Shown here: positions 19,840-28,401 of the stretch, piece after piece | Numbering within the stretch: position 1 is the stretch's first letter | Layout: the number at the start of each line of letters is the position of its first letter | Origin: Bradyrhizobium sp. SRS-191 | Lineage (GTDB): Bacteria; Pseudomonadota; Alphaproteobacteria; Rhizobiales; Xanthobacteraceae | Length of the DNA stretch: 64,000 nt | Assembly (NCBI RefSeq): GCF_024586915.1 | Contig: NZ_JANBVS010000008.1 | Coordinates: 285,973-349,972, forward strand | Reading direction: 5' to 3' | Program-made: the position numbers and the translations under genes | Notes under the pieces: generated by a model | Database searches by the model: none | Told to the model about the DNA's origin: nothing | What the model saw: the letters and a program-made list of their open reading frames with translations, nothing else

Positions 19840-22044
19840 CTATCGTCGCAGCACGGCGATGGTGCGGCTGGCGAAGCTCAGCCGCTCGGCCATGATCGTC
19901 ACGAAATAGGTGAGCAGCTTCTGCGCCAGCGCCGGATGCTCGCGGGTGATCACCTGGAACTGCGGCATGGTGAGCTCGTAGAGCACGCTGTCGGTCTCGG
20001 CCTGGATCGTGGCGCTGCGCGGCGTCTGTGCCACCAGGCCCATCTCGCCGATCGTCGTGTAGCGGCCGAGACTGCGCACACGCGTGCTGCCGCCGTGCTC
20101 GGACGGCACCATGATCCCGACGCGGCCGTCGAGGATGAAATGCATCGAGGCGGCGGGTTCGCCGGCGCGCACCACCGTGGTGCCGGCGCCGACGTCGAGC
20201 CTGATGCAGCGCGCCATCAGCTCGCCAGCCTCGACCTCGCTGCCGAGGATGCGGGTGAGCCAGTCGCGCAGCGACGCCTCGTCCTCCGCATGCGCGTGGT
20301 GACGCGCGATGATCGCGTTCTCGCACCATTCCAGAGCATGGTCGAGCTCGGGCGCGATCAGCACATCCTTGTTGATGAACTCGCTGGCGCGCAGCGTGCG
20401 CTCGACGGAGCGCGGCAGGTGCACCAGCACCAGCTTGATGTCGCGCTCGACCGCGAGCCGCTTGATCTGCGCGAAGCTGTAGGCGGCCGACGAATCGATG
20501 CCGGTCACGAGCTTGAAGTCGAACACCAGGAAGCGGCATTCCGCGCGGCGCGCCAGCAGCAGCTTGACCTGCTGATACAGCCGGTTCGCCGAACCGAAGA
20601 ACAGATAGCTCTGCAGGCTCAGTCCCTGCACCTCGCGCCCCTGCGCGGACAGCACCGCCTGATGATCGCGCGAGCGATCGAGCGAGGAGCGATATTCGGT
20701 GCCGTCGAAGCCGTATTTGACCGCGCTGACGCGAGACGCGCTCAATGCGAAGGCGGCGCAGCCGATGACGATGCCGATCAGGATTCCCGCGATGAAGCCC
20801 CATTGCAGGATGATCGCGATGATCAGCAGCAGCGAGGCGTAGTCGGTCTTCGACAGACGCCGTCGCGACTGCACGGCCCATTTGTGCAGCGTGTCGGCGC
20901 CGAGATAGAGCAGGAGGCCGCCGAGCACGAATTTCGGCATGTAGCCGAGCAGCGGCTGCGACAGCGCCAGCATCAGCACCGAGACGGCGGCCACGGTGAG
21001 GCCGGAGAGTCGCCCGGTGCCGCCGGCCTTGACGTTGAGCGCGGTGCGGCTGATGGAAATGCAGCCGGTGTAGCCGCCGAGCACGGCGGCGAGCGCATTG
21101 GCGACGCCGGTGACCGCGAGCTCACGCTCGACATCGGCCTCGCGATGGGTGGCGACCTCGATCCCCGCCGTGTTGAACAGTGTGCTGGCGGCGGTGACGA
21201 AGATCACCGCGACGATGTTGCCGGACAGGTCTGATAACGCCGCCCACGGATAGCTGCCGAGCGCATCGGCCGTCCAGGGCCACACCAGCGCGACCTGCGG
21301 CGGCGGCTGGAAGGTCCAGCCCATCGCCTGCGCCTCGACCGGCGTGATGCCGCACAGCCAGAAGCCGAGATGGGCCGCGATCGTGCCGCTGACCAGCACC
21401 ACGGGCAGGCCGAACGGATTCCGTGAGCGGTGCCAGGTCAGATACAGCAGGACCGCCATCGCCGCTGCGGCGGCGAACTCATAACCGGTCTGCGCGTTGG
21501 CGAAGCCGGGCAAGGTCGAGAGCTGCAGCCGATGCCCGGTGATCACGCCGATCGCGCCGATCACGATCAGCGCGCCGGTGGCCCCGAGGAAGCCGCCGAC
21601 CACGGGATAAGGCACATAGCGGATCATGCGCCCGACCCGGCTGATGCCGCAAACCCACAGCACGGCGCCGGTGACGAGACTGGTCAGACCGAGGGTGATC
21701 ACGACCGGCATGAACGGCGACGCGCCGGGGTCGGCGGCGATGATGCGCTCGGCGAGCGATGCCGCCAGGATCGCCGTGACGGCGGCGGTCGAGCTGTCGG
21801 GCGCGCCGATCGCAAACGGCAGCGAGCTGCCGAGCCCGAGCACCAGCGCCATCACGGCTGATACCATGAAGGTGATGCCGATGCCCCGGCCGAGATCAAG
21901 CGCGAGCGGCCCGGCGAAGATCAGCAGCGAATAGGACAGGCCGTAGGTGATGGTCAGCACGCTGGCGGCCACGCCGCCGAGAATATCGTCGAGCCCGCGC
22001 CGCATGATGGGATCGGTGCGGCCGGCAGTCAGGGTTCTGCTCAC
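19840..22044 (-). CDS. SulP-family anion transporter with STAS and cyclic-nucleotide-binding domains
   Basis: 734-residue three-part protein. An SLC26/SulP membrane domain with 10 or more hydrophobic segments (about 20-420) is followed by a STAS domain (about 460-560, FDFKLVTGIDSSAAYSFAQI) and a cNMP-binding domain (about 600-725, GEPAASMHFILDGRVGIMVP and YTTIGEMGLVAQTPRSATI). The last resembles the cyclic-nucleotide phosphate-binding cassette. It probably imports sulfate, bicarbonate or another anion, gated by a nucleotide or by the Crp-like domain; the substrate is not evident. The gene stands alone. Confidence 0.9.
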   Translation of the reverse strand: MSRTLTAGRTDPIMRRGLDDILGGVAASVLTITYGLSYSLLIFAGPLALDLGRGIGITFMVSAVMALVLGLGSSLPFAIGAPDSSTAAVTAILAASLAERIIAADPGASPFMPVVITLGLTSLVTGAVLWVCGISRVGRMIRYVPYPVVGGFLGATGALIVIGAIGVITGHRLQLSTLPGFANAQTGYEFAAAAAMAVLLYLTWHRSRNPFGLPVVLVSGTIAAHLGFWLCGITPVEAQAMGWTFQPPPQVALVWPWTADALGSYPWAALSDLSGNIVAVIFVTAASTLFNTAGIEVATHREADVERELAVTGVANALAAVLGGYTGCISISRTALNVKAGGTGRLSGLTVAAVSVLMLALSQPLLGYMPKFVLGGLLLYLGADTLHKWAVQSRRRLSKTDYASLLLIIAIILQWGFIAGILIGIVIGCAAFALSASRVSAVKYGFDGTEYRSSLDRSRDHQAVLSAQGREVQGLSLQSYLFFGSANRLYQQVKLLLARRAECRFLVFDFKLVTGIDSSAAYSFAQIKRLAVERDIKLVLVHLPRSVERTLRASEFINKDVLIAPELDHALEWCENAIIARHHAHAEDEASLRDWLTRILGSEVEAGELMARCIRLDVGAGTTVVRAGEPAASMHFILDGRVGIMVPSEHGGSTRVRSLGRYTTIGEMGLVAQTPRSATIQAETDSVLYELTMPQFQVITREHPALAQKLLTYFVTIMAERLSFASRTIAVLRR

Positions 22045-22217
22045 GTCAATATGCCTCTAATCAATGGCTCACTCGTAGGCGGGCCCGCGCGTCGCGCAAG
22101 CGGAAATTTGTGACAGGCCCGTCGTTCTCGAGGGGGCGCGATGCCGCTTGCGGCGAGGCGATCCTTCGTTGAAGATGCGTCGACCTAACAACGACACCTG
22201 AGAGTGTGGATGCGGCC

Positions 22218-22901
22218 ATGATTTCGGCATCGACGAGCACACGCGCCGGCCAACTCGCCGAAGCCGAGGCGCGCCGGCTCGATGCCGACGGCTATCTGCT
22301 GCTGCGTGGCGCGATCCCCGCGGACTGGCTGCCACCGCTGCGCGACGCGTTCGAGGCAGGGACGGTTCCTTCAGAGCAATGGCCGGTGCCGCGCGGCCGC
22401 GACTGGCGCCACGCAATGGTCGATCTCGACCCGACCGTGCAGCGCGTCTGCCGGCTGCCTGTGATGCTCGCCGCCGTGCATCATATCCTGAAGGCGCCGT
22501 TCTTCCTCGGCCAGGTCGAGGGCCGCGAGCCGCTCGCCGATGGCGGGCAGCAGCCGCTGCATCGCGACGGCGTCGACCGGCTCTGCACCGACGCGGTCTC
22601 GGCGCTCGCCTTTCTCGATGGCTTCGGCCCGGACAATGGCGCGACGCAGATCGCGCCGGGGACGCATCACCGCGACGCGGATGATGCGCAGGCGGCGCCC
22701 TTCGTGACGGCGGGCGACGCCGGCGACATCCTGCTGTTCGACGTCAACCTGCTGCACGGCGCGACGCGCAACCGCAGCGGCGCGCGCCGCCGCTCGCTGC
22801 TGATCACCTATGCCGTGTCGGCGCAGCAGGAGGAATGGCGCCGGACCCGCGCCTTGCGCGCGGTGCGGATGGGCCAGGACGACATCTTCGGCATGGCGTA
22901 G
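22218..22901 (+). CDS. Phytanoyl-CoA dioxygenase (PhyH)-family protein
   Basis: About 227-residue Fe(II)/2-oxoglutarate oxygenase-like protein. The metal-binding HxD is in LHRDGVDRL. A distal His (NLLHGATRNRSGARRRSLL) with a following Arg fits the third ligand and the 2-oxoglutarate salt bridge. GFGPDNGATQIAPGTHH is the usual PhyH turn. The substrate is unknown. GTG 22206 or ATG 22218 could start it; neither has a strong ribosome-binding site. A GST gene follows 57 bp later. Confidence 0.85.
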   Translation: MISASTSTRAGQLAEAEARRLDADGYLLLRGAIPADWLPPLRDAFEAGTVPSEQWPVPRGRDWRHAMVDLDPTVQRVCRLPVMLAAVHHILKAPFFLGQVEGREPLADGGQQPLHRDGVDRLCTDAVSALAFLDGFGPDNGATQIAPGTHHRDADDAQAAPFVTAGDAGDILLFDVNLLHGATRNRSGARRRSLLITYAVSAQQEEWRRTRALRAVRMGQDDIFGMA

Positions 22902-22958
22902 CCGCGCCGTCCCGCGGCTTTCGCGCACCGATCCGAGACAGCATGCAGAGAGAACGCG

Positions 22959-23588
22959 ATGAAGCTTTACGATTCGCCGACTGCGCCAAGCCCGCGCCGG
23001 GTGCGCATCTTCCTCAGCGAGAAGGGCGTCACGATTCCCACCGTTCAGCTCGACCTGCGCGCAGGCGAGCAGTTTCGGCCGGAATTTCGCGCGCTGAATC
23101 CGCAATGCACCGTTCCCGTGCTGCAGCTCGACAGCGGTGCCGCCATCACCGACATCATCGCGATCTGCCGCTACATCGAGGAGCTGCATCCCGAGCCCGC
23201 CCTGATGGGACGCAGCGCGGAGGAGCGGGCCGTCATCGAATGCTGGGTGCGGCGGATCGAATGGGACGGCATCTGCGCCATTCAGGAAGCGTTCCGAAAC
23301 AGCATGCCGGGGCTCGAGCACCGCGCACTGCCGGGCCCGTTGCCGCTCGACCAGATCCCGGCGCTTGCCGAGCGCGGCCGCCTGCGCACGGCGCACTACT
23401 TCGCGGGGCTCGACGCGCGGCTGGCGGACCACCCGTTCGTCTGCGGCAAGGCTTTCACGATCGCCGATATCAGCGCCATGGTGACGGTGGATTTCGCCGT
23501 CCGCGCCAAGCTCGATCCGCCGGATCATCTCCGCCATCTCGGGCGATGGTACGAGGAAGTGTCGAGCCGTCCGAGTGCGAAGGCCTGA
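22959..23588 (+). CDS. Glutathione S-transferase family protein
   Basis: 209-residue protein. The N-terminal thioredoxin-like domain (1-80) has SPRRVRIFLSEKG with the putative catalytic Ser region, the cis-Pro of CTVPVLQL and the GSH-binding acidic-Ser/Thr equivalent GAAITDIIAICRYIEE. An all-helical C-terminal domain ends with FVCGKAFTIADISAMVTV (GST_C signature). It probably acts in detoxification or a small-molecule pathway; the substrate is unknown. Possibly co-transcribed with the upstream dioxygenase gene. Confidence 0.88.
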   Translation: MKLYDSPTAPSPRRVRIFLSEKGVTIPTVQLDLRAGEQFRPEFRALNPQCTVPVLQLDSGAAITDIIAICRYIEELHPEPALMGRSAEERAVIECWVRRIEWDGICAIQEAFRNSMPGLEHRALPGPLPLDQIPALAERGRLRTAHYFAGLDARLADHPFVCGKAFTIADISAMVTVDFAVRAKLDPPDHLRHLGRWYEEVSSRPSAKA

Positions 23589-23615
23589 TCAGTTCAGCGA
23601 ATGCTCGGCGTCGCC

Positions 23616-24703
23616 TCACGGCACCAGCGCCGCCAAGCCCATCCAGTCGAACGTGATGCCGTGCCCCGGCCGGGTCGGCGCCACGGCCATGCCGTTCTCC
23701 AGCACCAGCGGATGTTCGATGTAGCGGTCGAGGCCGAAGCCGTGGGCTTCGAGAAACGAACGGTTCGGGCAGGCGGCGAGCAGGTGCACGGTGATGTCGT
23801 GCGCGCCATGGCTGGTGACCGGCAGGTTGAACGCCTCCGCCAACCGCGCGATCTTCATGAAGGCGCTGACGCCGCCGCAATTGGTGACGTCGGGCTCGGG
23901 ATAGGACACGGCACCGGCACTGATGTAGTTCTTGAAGTCCCACAGCGAGCGCAGGTTCTCGCCGGCCGCGATCGGCACGCCACCCGCGGAGAGAATCCGC
24001 TGATGACCGGCGATGTCGTCGGGAATGGTCGGCTCCTCCAGCCAGGTCAGATCAAACGGCTGCAACGCGCGGGCTGCGCGGATCGCTTCCTCCACGGTCC
24101 ATTTCATGTTGGCGTCGGCCATCAGCGGAAAGCCGTCGCCGAGATGGCCGCGCATCGCCTTGACGCGCCCGATGTCGGCGCCGAGATCGGGCCGGCCGAC
24201 CTTCATCTTGAGGGCGCGAAAGCCGCGGGCAAGGTTGTCGTCGGTCTGCTTCAACAGCGCATCGATTGAGAGGTCGAGATCGATGCCGCCGGCATAGCAG
24301 GGCACGCGCGCATCGAAGCCACCGAGCAGCCTGAACAGCGGCAAGCCGGCGCGCCGGGCCTTCAGATCCCACAGCGCGATGTCGAGCGCCGACAGCGCCA
24401 GCACGACGGGTCCGCCGCGCCCGCCATAATGCAGGCCCACCACACCCGGTGCCAAATCGCCTCGGTGTCGTCAGCCTCCTGGCCCACGACGAGATCGGGG
24501 ATCTCGCGCCGGGCGATGTCGGCCACGGCAGTGCCATTGCGCCCCACGGTGTAGGAGTAGCCCGTGCCCTCGGCGCCGTCGGCATCGCGCACCCGGCAGG
24601 TGATCAGCTCGAACGCCGTCATCTCGCCATGCGTGCTGTCGGTCAGCGTGACGCTGAGCGGAATGCGATAGAGGCCGGTATCGATCGTGGTGATCTGTGC
24701 CAT
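23616..24703 (-). pseudogene. Mandelate racemase/muconate lactonizing enzyme (enolase superfamily), frameshifted
   Basis: The N-terminal capping domain (MAQITTIDTGLYRIPLS ... EAIWHRVWW) runs from ATG 24703. The barrel domain (LHYGGRGGPVVLALSALDIA to the stop at 23616) continues in another frame. The break is at the CCC run 24436-24438 (GGG on the coding strand); one extra G would restore a 362-residue product. The downstream residues look intact: KMK base pair, Asp of MADANMKW, Glu of WLEEPT, Glu of AAGENLRS, His of TSHGAHD. The break is therefore recent, or it is a sequencing error. The superfamily enzymes abstract alpha-protons from carboxylates; the substrate is unknown. Confidence 0.85.
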
Positions 24704-24811
24704 CGCGCGGTTCCTTCCCTGGATTTTTGGCGAAGGTTATGCTGGTGCTGTAACCACGGCAATTGCGAACGGCGCATGCCGGATACGAACCGGACTTCGA
24801 GATCGATCGGC

Positions 24812-24877
24812 GTGATCCTGAGATGATCCTTGGATGATCCTTTCATGATTCTTGGATGTTCCCCGGATGTGGTGAGA
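24812..24877 (+). promoter_or_regulatory. 11-bp phased direct repeat, five to six units
   Basis: Units start exactly every 11 bp at 24812, 24823, 24834, 24845 and 24856 (GTGATCCTGAG, ATGATCCTTGG, ATGATCCTTTC, ATGATTCTTGG, ATGTTCCCCGG), with a partial sixth at 24867. The array ends five bases before the ATG of the carbamoyltransferase-like gene. One-helical-turn phasing suggests cooperative protein binding on one DNA face, or an RNA-level site in the leader. This function is inference. Confidence 0.6.
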
Positions 24878-24881
24878 GTGC

Positions 24882-25745
24882 ATGACGGGAGATCGTGACA
24901 TCCTGGCCCTGAGCGACCTCGATGCCTCTGACATCCTGGGCATGCTGATGCGCGCGCAGGAGCTTGGCTCCTGCTGGCAGGCGCGTGCGATGCCGCAAGT
25001 GCTGGCGGGCCGGCGCATCGCGCTCGTGGTCGACGATGGCGGCTGGCGCAACACCACCGCCTTCGATCTCGGTGTTCAAGCCATGGGCGGCGTCTGCGTG
25101 CACGCGCCGATCCGTCTCAACGCCACGGAGGCGGTCGAGGATCTCGCCGCCTATCTCGACAACTGGTTCGATGCGGTGGTCTGCCGGACGCCCGAGCTCG
25201 AGATGCTCTATGCCTTGTCCCACTGGGCGCAGGCGCCGGTCGTCAACGCGCGCACGCGGCAGAATCATCCCTGCGAGACGCTTGGCGACCTCGCCTTCCT
25301 GTGGCATCGCCGCGGCGCGATCGAGGGATTGAAGATCGCCGTGGTGGCGCCGGCCGCGAACATCCTGGGCTCCTGGATCGAGGCCGCGCAGGTGCTCCCG
25401 ATCGACGTCGTCCAGGTCTATCCGGCGCGGTGGCATGCGCCGGGAGAGTCACCGCGCTTTCACGTCACGACCGATCTCAACGCCTTGCAGGATGCCGACG
25501 TGATCATCACGGATTGCTGGCCGAGAGACGAAGAAGCCGGCGTCTTGCAGGACTATCAGATCACGGCCGCGCTCCTGGACGGCCTCCGGCCGGATCTGGA
25601 GTTCCTCCCATGTCCGCCGGTGACGCGGGGGCAGGAGGTCTCTGAGGACGCCATGCGGCATCGCGCCTGTCGCGTGGCGCAGGCCAAGGCGTTTCTGCTG
25701 CATGCGCAGAACGCCGCGCTCGAATGGGTGTTCGGCAGCACCTGA
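24882..25745 (+). CDS. Aspartate/ornithine carbamoyltransferase-like protein with altered carbamoyl-phosphate site
   Basis: 287-residue protein of the ATCase/OTCase fold. The HPCE segment (QNHPCETLGDLAFL, matching OTCase HPxQ), the domain-linker helices and the C-terminal FLPCPPVTRGQEVSE (OTCase LPCLPVxRGxEV) are recognisable. The carbamoyl-phosphate loop that should read S-T-R-T-R is GWRNT in DDGGWRNTTAFDLGVQ, so only one Arg aligns. A true OTCase is therefore unlikely, and it may act on another substrate or be regulatory. The 11-bp repeat array lies immediately upstream. Confidence 0.8.
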   Translation: MTGDRDILALSDLDASDILGMLMRAQELGSCWQARAMPQVLAGRRIALVVDDGGWRNTTAFDLGVQAMGGVCVHAPIRLNATEAVEDLAAYLDNWFDAVVCRTPELEMLYALSHWAQAPVVNARTRQNHPCETLGDLAFLWHRRGAIEGLKIAVVAPAANILGSWIEAAQVLPIDVVQVYPARWHAPGESPRFHVTTDLNALQDADVIITDCWPRDEEAGVLQDYQITAALLDGLRPDLEFLPCPPVTRGQEVSEDAMRHRACRVAQAKAFLLHAQNAALEWVFGST

Positions 25746-25769
25746 GACAGAATCGCCTTGCATGCTCTA

Positions 25770-25868
25770 GATCATGATGCGTTTCGGCGGAAACGCATCA
25801 TGATCTTATCTCTTTGTTTGAGCATGATCTTTTCGGAAAACCGGTTTCCACTTTTCCGGATCATGCGC
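25770..25868. repeat. Bradyrhizobium-type palindromic repeat pair
   Basis: A perfect 15-bp inverted repeat (GATCATGATGCGTTT at 25770-25784, complement at 25791-25805, 6-nt loop) is followed by a second palindromic module, 25820-25868 (GAGCATGATCTTTTCGG ... CCGGATCATGC). I recognise this pair as a common dispersed intergenic sequence of Bradyrhizobium. It lies upstream of the HAD gene. Confidence 0.75.
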
Positions 25869-25910
25869 GAGCAGCGTTTACGTCGCAAGCGGCCGCGCCT
25901 ATGCTCGGTC

Positions 25911-26576
25911 ATGTCCCAGCTTCATTCGGTCCTGCTCGACCTCGACGGCACCCTGATCGACTCCCGCCCCAGCATTGCCGCGAGCGCGCTGGCGGCGTTG
26001 CGGTCGCTCGGTCATGCGCCTGACGAGACCCTCGACTTTACTGGATTCATCGGACCGCCCTTGCAGGACATGATGCATGTGCTGCTGCGGGCCCATGGCG
26101 ACGACCGTGTCGACGAAGCGGTCCTGGCCTATCGGCAGCACTATGGTGACGTCGGCCTGTTCGACTGCGCGCTCTATCCCGGCATCCGCGATGAGCTCCA
26201 CGAGATGCATCGCGCCGGCTTGCGGATCTATCTGGCGACATCGAAGCGCGAGCTGTTCGCGCGCCGCATCTTGGAGCATCTCGATCTGGCGTCGTATTTC
26301 CAAGCCATTCACGGCTCGGTGCCGTCAGGCGAGCTCGACCACAAGCCCGAGCTGCTCGCGCATATTCTCATGGAGCGGAATATCGCAGCCCAGCATGGCG
26401 TGATGGTCGGCGACCGGCGCCACGATGTCGCCGGCGCGCACGCGGTCGGCATGCGCAGCCTCGGCGTGCTCTGGGGCTATGGCGGCCGCGATGAGCTGGA
26501 AACCGCGGGCGCTGACCGTCTGGTGGACAATCCGTCCGATCTGGCGCGCACGGTCCTGTCGATGCTGACGCGCTAG
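25911..26576 (+). CDS. HAD-superfamily phosphatase (phosphoglycolate-phosphatase-like)
   Basis: 221-residue HAD hydrolase. Motif I is LLDLDGTLIDSR, motif II is IYLATSKRELFAR, the motif III Lys is in ELDHKPELLAH, and motif IV is MVGDRRHDVAGAHAVG, followed by GVLWGYGG, typical of the Gph/PpaX group. Residues 15-75 form a helical cap. The most likely role is dephosphorylating 2-phosphoglycolate or another small metabolite. ATG 25911 begins the conserved region; the open frame upstream lies within the palindromic repeat and is not coding. Confidence 0.86.
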   Translation: MSQLHSVLLDLDGTLIDSRPSIAASALAALRSLGHAPDETLDFTGFIGPPLQDMMHVLLRAHGDDRVDEAVLAYRQHYGDVGLFDCALYPGIRDELHEMHRAGLRIYLATSKRELFARRILEHLDLASYFQAIHGSVPSGELDHKPELLAHILMERNIAAQHGVMVGDRRHDVAGAHAVGMRSLGVLWGYGGRDELETAGADRLVDNPSDLARTVLSMLTR

Positions 26577-26695
26577 CTCCAGGCGAGCGCATAGCCGGCG
26601 CATCGACGCCTGGTATCGCCTTGCAATCTTGCGCCGGAGCTTAAAAGCCGCGACAATCGCGAACAAAACAATGTCAGGGCAGGAATACCACGCGC

Positions 26696-27373
26696 ATGAA
26701 CTTCGATGACGTCATCCTCGGCCGCCGCAGCATCCGCGGCTACAAGCCCGATCCCGTGCCCAGGGCGCTCATCGAGGAGATCCTCACGCTGGCGATGCGC
26801 GCGCCGTCCTCGATGAACACCCAGCCGTGGAATTTCTACGTCATCACCGGCGAGCCGCTCGATCGCATTCGCGCCGGCAACACCGAGCGCATGCTCGCCG
26901 GCGTGCCGCAGTCGCGCGAGTTTCGTATCGGCCAGCCCTTCGACGGCCAGCATCGTGAGCGCCAGATCGGCGTCGCCAAGCAATTGTTCTCCGCCATGGG
27001 CATCGCGCGTGACGACAAGGACAAACGCCAGGACTGGGTGCTGCGCGGCTTCCGTCAGTTCGACGCGCCGGTCTGCATCATCGTGACCTACGACCGCGTA
27101 CTCCACGGCAGCGACGACACGCCGTTCGATTGCGGTGCCGTGACCACGGCGCTCGTCAATGCCGCCTGGTCGCGCGGCCTCGGCGCCGTCATCAACAGCC
27201 AGGGCATCATGCAGTCGCCCGTCGTGCGCGAGCACGCCGGCATCGCCGACGACCAGGTCATCATGAAGAGCATCGCGCTCGGCTGGCCGGACCACGACTT
27301 CCCAGCCAATGCCGTGGTGTCGGAGCGCAAGTCGGTGAAGGACGCGACGGTGTTCGTGGGGTTCGAGGAGTAG
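26696..27373 (+). CDS. Nitroreductase family protein
   Basis: 225-residue FMN-dependent NAD(P)H oxidoreductase fold. RRSIRGYKPDPVPRALIEEIL with the FMN-binding Arg pair, then APSSMNTQPWNFYVITG, form the classical N-terminal flavin site. The C-terminal ALGWPDHDFPANAV and SERKSVKD are typical. It could reduce quinones, nitro- or other activated compounds; the substrate is unknown. Start ATG 26696. The gene is alone and is followed by a palindromic repeat. Confidence 0.9.
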   Translation: MNFDDVILGRRSIRGYKPDPVPRALIEEILTLAMRAPSSMNTQPWNFYVITGEPLDRIRAGNTERMLAGVPQSREFRIGQPFDGQHRERQIGVAKQLFSAMGIARDDKDKRQDWVLRGFRQFDAPVCIIVTYDRVLHGSDDTPFDCGAVTTALVNAAWSRGLGAVINSQGIMQSPVVREHAGIADDQVIMKSIALGWPDHDFPANAVVSERKSVKDATVFVGFEE

Positions 27374-27377
27374 CTGG

Positions 27378-27458
27378 GGCCTCATGGTTCGAGACGCGCC
27401 TCCGGCGCTCCTCACCCCGAGGAGCCCGCCGCAGGCGGGCGTCTCGAAGGGCGAGGCC
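27378..27458. repeat. Palindromic intergenic repeat
   Basis: GGCCTC (27378-27383) with GAGGCC (27453-27458), and CGAGACGC (27390-27397) with GCGTCTCG (27439-27446). The inner sequence holds CTCCTC/GAGGAG arms. A dispersed Bradyrhizobium-type repeat at the convergent end of two genes; it may terminate transcription from both sides. Confidence 0.65.
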
Positions 27459-27470
27459 TACCGGAGTCGT

Positions 27471-27845
27471 CTAAGCCGCCGGGTTCAATAGCACCCAAAG
27501 CCGTGCGATCCGGCCATCGACGATCTCCGCCACGTCAGCGCCGGTCACTGCCACCGGTCCGTCTTTCGGGCCTGCCTGCCAAGGCAGATGCGCCATTCCA
27601 TGGTGACCCACTGCGGCGGCGACGGGCACGAAGACGAAATCAGGTCCGAACTGCTGGAGCAGATCTCCGGCGACGCGGGAAATCTCGGCCCGACCGCTGA
27701 CGATGTTGGTCGGTTCGAACATGATGGGCGTCTCAACGAACAGCTCGGCGATCGCCTCCGCGCGCTTTGCCGGATCGCGCTCGTTGAAGACGCGATTGAG
27801 GTTCGACCGGAGAAGATGGTCGTACTCGTCTGATGGATTCGACAT
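27471..27845 (-). CDS. SnoaL/NTF2-like fold protein
   Basis: 124-residue single-domain protein. The opening helix (EYDHLLRSNLNRVFNERDPAKRAEAIAELF) followed by PIMFEPTNIVSGRAEI, and the C-terminal strands (VTGADVAEIVDGRIARLWVLL), match the cone-shaped SnoaL/NTF2 fold used by small isomerases, cyclases and ligand-binding proteins. Function unknown. It lies 75 bp downstream of a second SnoaL-like gene and an SDR on the same strand, so it may be the end of one operon. Confidence 0.8.
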   Translation of the reverse strand: MSNPSDEYDHLLRSNLNRVFNERDPAKRAEAIAELFVETPIMFEPTNIVSGRAEISRVAGDLLQQFGPDFVFVPVAAAVGHHGMAHLPWQAGPKDGPVAVTGADVAEIVDGRIARLWVLLNPAA

Positions 27846-27919
27846 GACTCGTTCCTGTGATTGCCTGGCGTTCCCGCGCGCGGTGAGGCCGCACGCGGTG
27901 CTGTCGTGATCGATGTGGT

Positions 27920-28360
27920 TCAGTGGCTCGCCGGGTTGGCGAGATTGCCGAGCAGGCCGAGCTGACCCATCATGATGGTGGCGGCCGTATAGCAGTGAAA
28001 CGATTTCACCCTGCCGTTTTCAAGGTGAAAGACATCACAGCACGGCGCGTGGATCTCGCGACCGGTCGCCGGGATCGTGCCGAGCGGCAGCGCTAGCGGG
28101 CCCTTGTGCGTGCCGTTGAGCGACAGCTCGACCACGACGACCTCGCCTTCGACATAGATGCGATCGAGCGCCCGATGCATGTCGGGAAATGCTTCGGCAT
28201 AAATGTCGACGGTCTTGCCGACGTCCGTGCCCTCGTAGCGCTTGCCGGCGGACACGTCCCAGAAGTAGCCGTCGTCGGTGAACATGGCCGTGAAGCCGCG
28301 CGAATCCTGGACCTCCGCGACCTCGTAGAGCTTGCGGATGATGCGTTCATTCTCAGTCAT
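27920..28360 (-). CDS. SnoaL-like polyketide-cyclase family protein
   Basis: 146-residue NTF2-fold protein. MTENERIIRKLYEVAEVQDSRGF, then FTDDGYFWDVSAGKRYEGTD and AFPDMHRALDRIYVEGEVVVVELSLNGTHKGPL, are classic SnoaL-like 'ester cyclase' signatures. An in-frame GTG at 28375 would add five residues. It probably isomerises or binds a small molecule also handled by the adjacent SDR. Same strand as the SDR, 41 bp after it. Confidence 0.85.
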   Translation of the reverse strand: MTENERIIRKLYEVAEVQDSRGFTAMFTDDGYFWDVSAGKRYEGTDVGKTVDIYAEAFPDMHRALDRIYVEGEVVVVELSLNGTHKGPLALPLGTIPATGREIHAPCCDVFHLENGRVKSFHCYTAATIMMGQLGLLGNLANPASH

Positions 28361-28401
28361 TGGCTTGTCTTTCACTTAGGAGGAATCCGCAGGATGCGGC
28401 C

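Noticed and set aside
17537..20881. Very long minus-strand open frame (about 1100 codons) antisense to gabD and the two-repeat gene
   Set aside because: No recognisable domain; it lies opposite genes with clear families and arises from the GC-rich codon bias.
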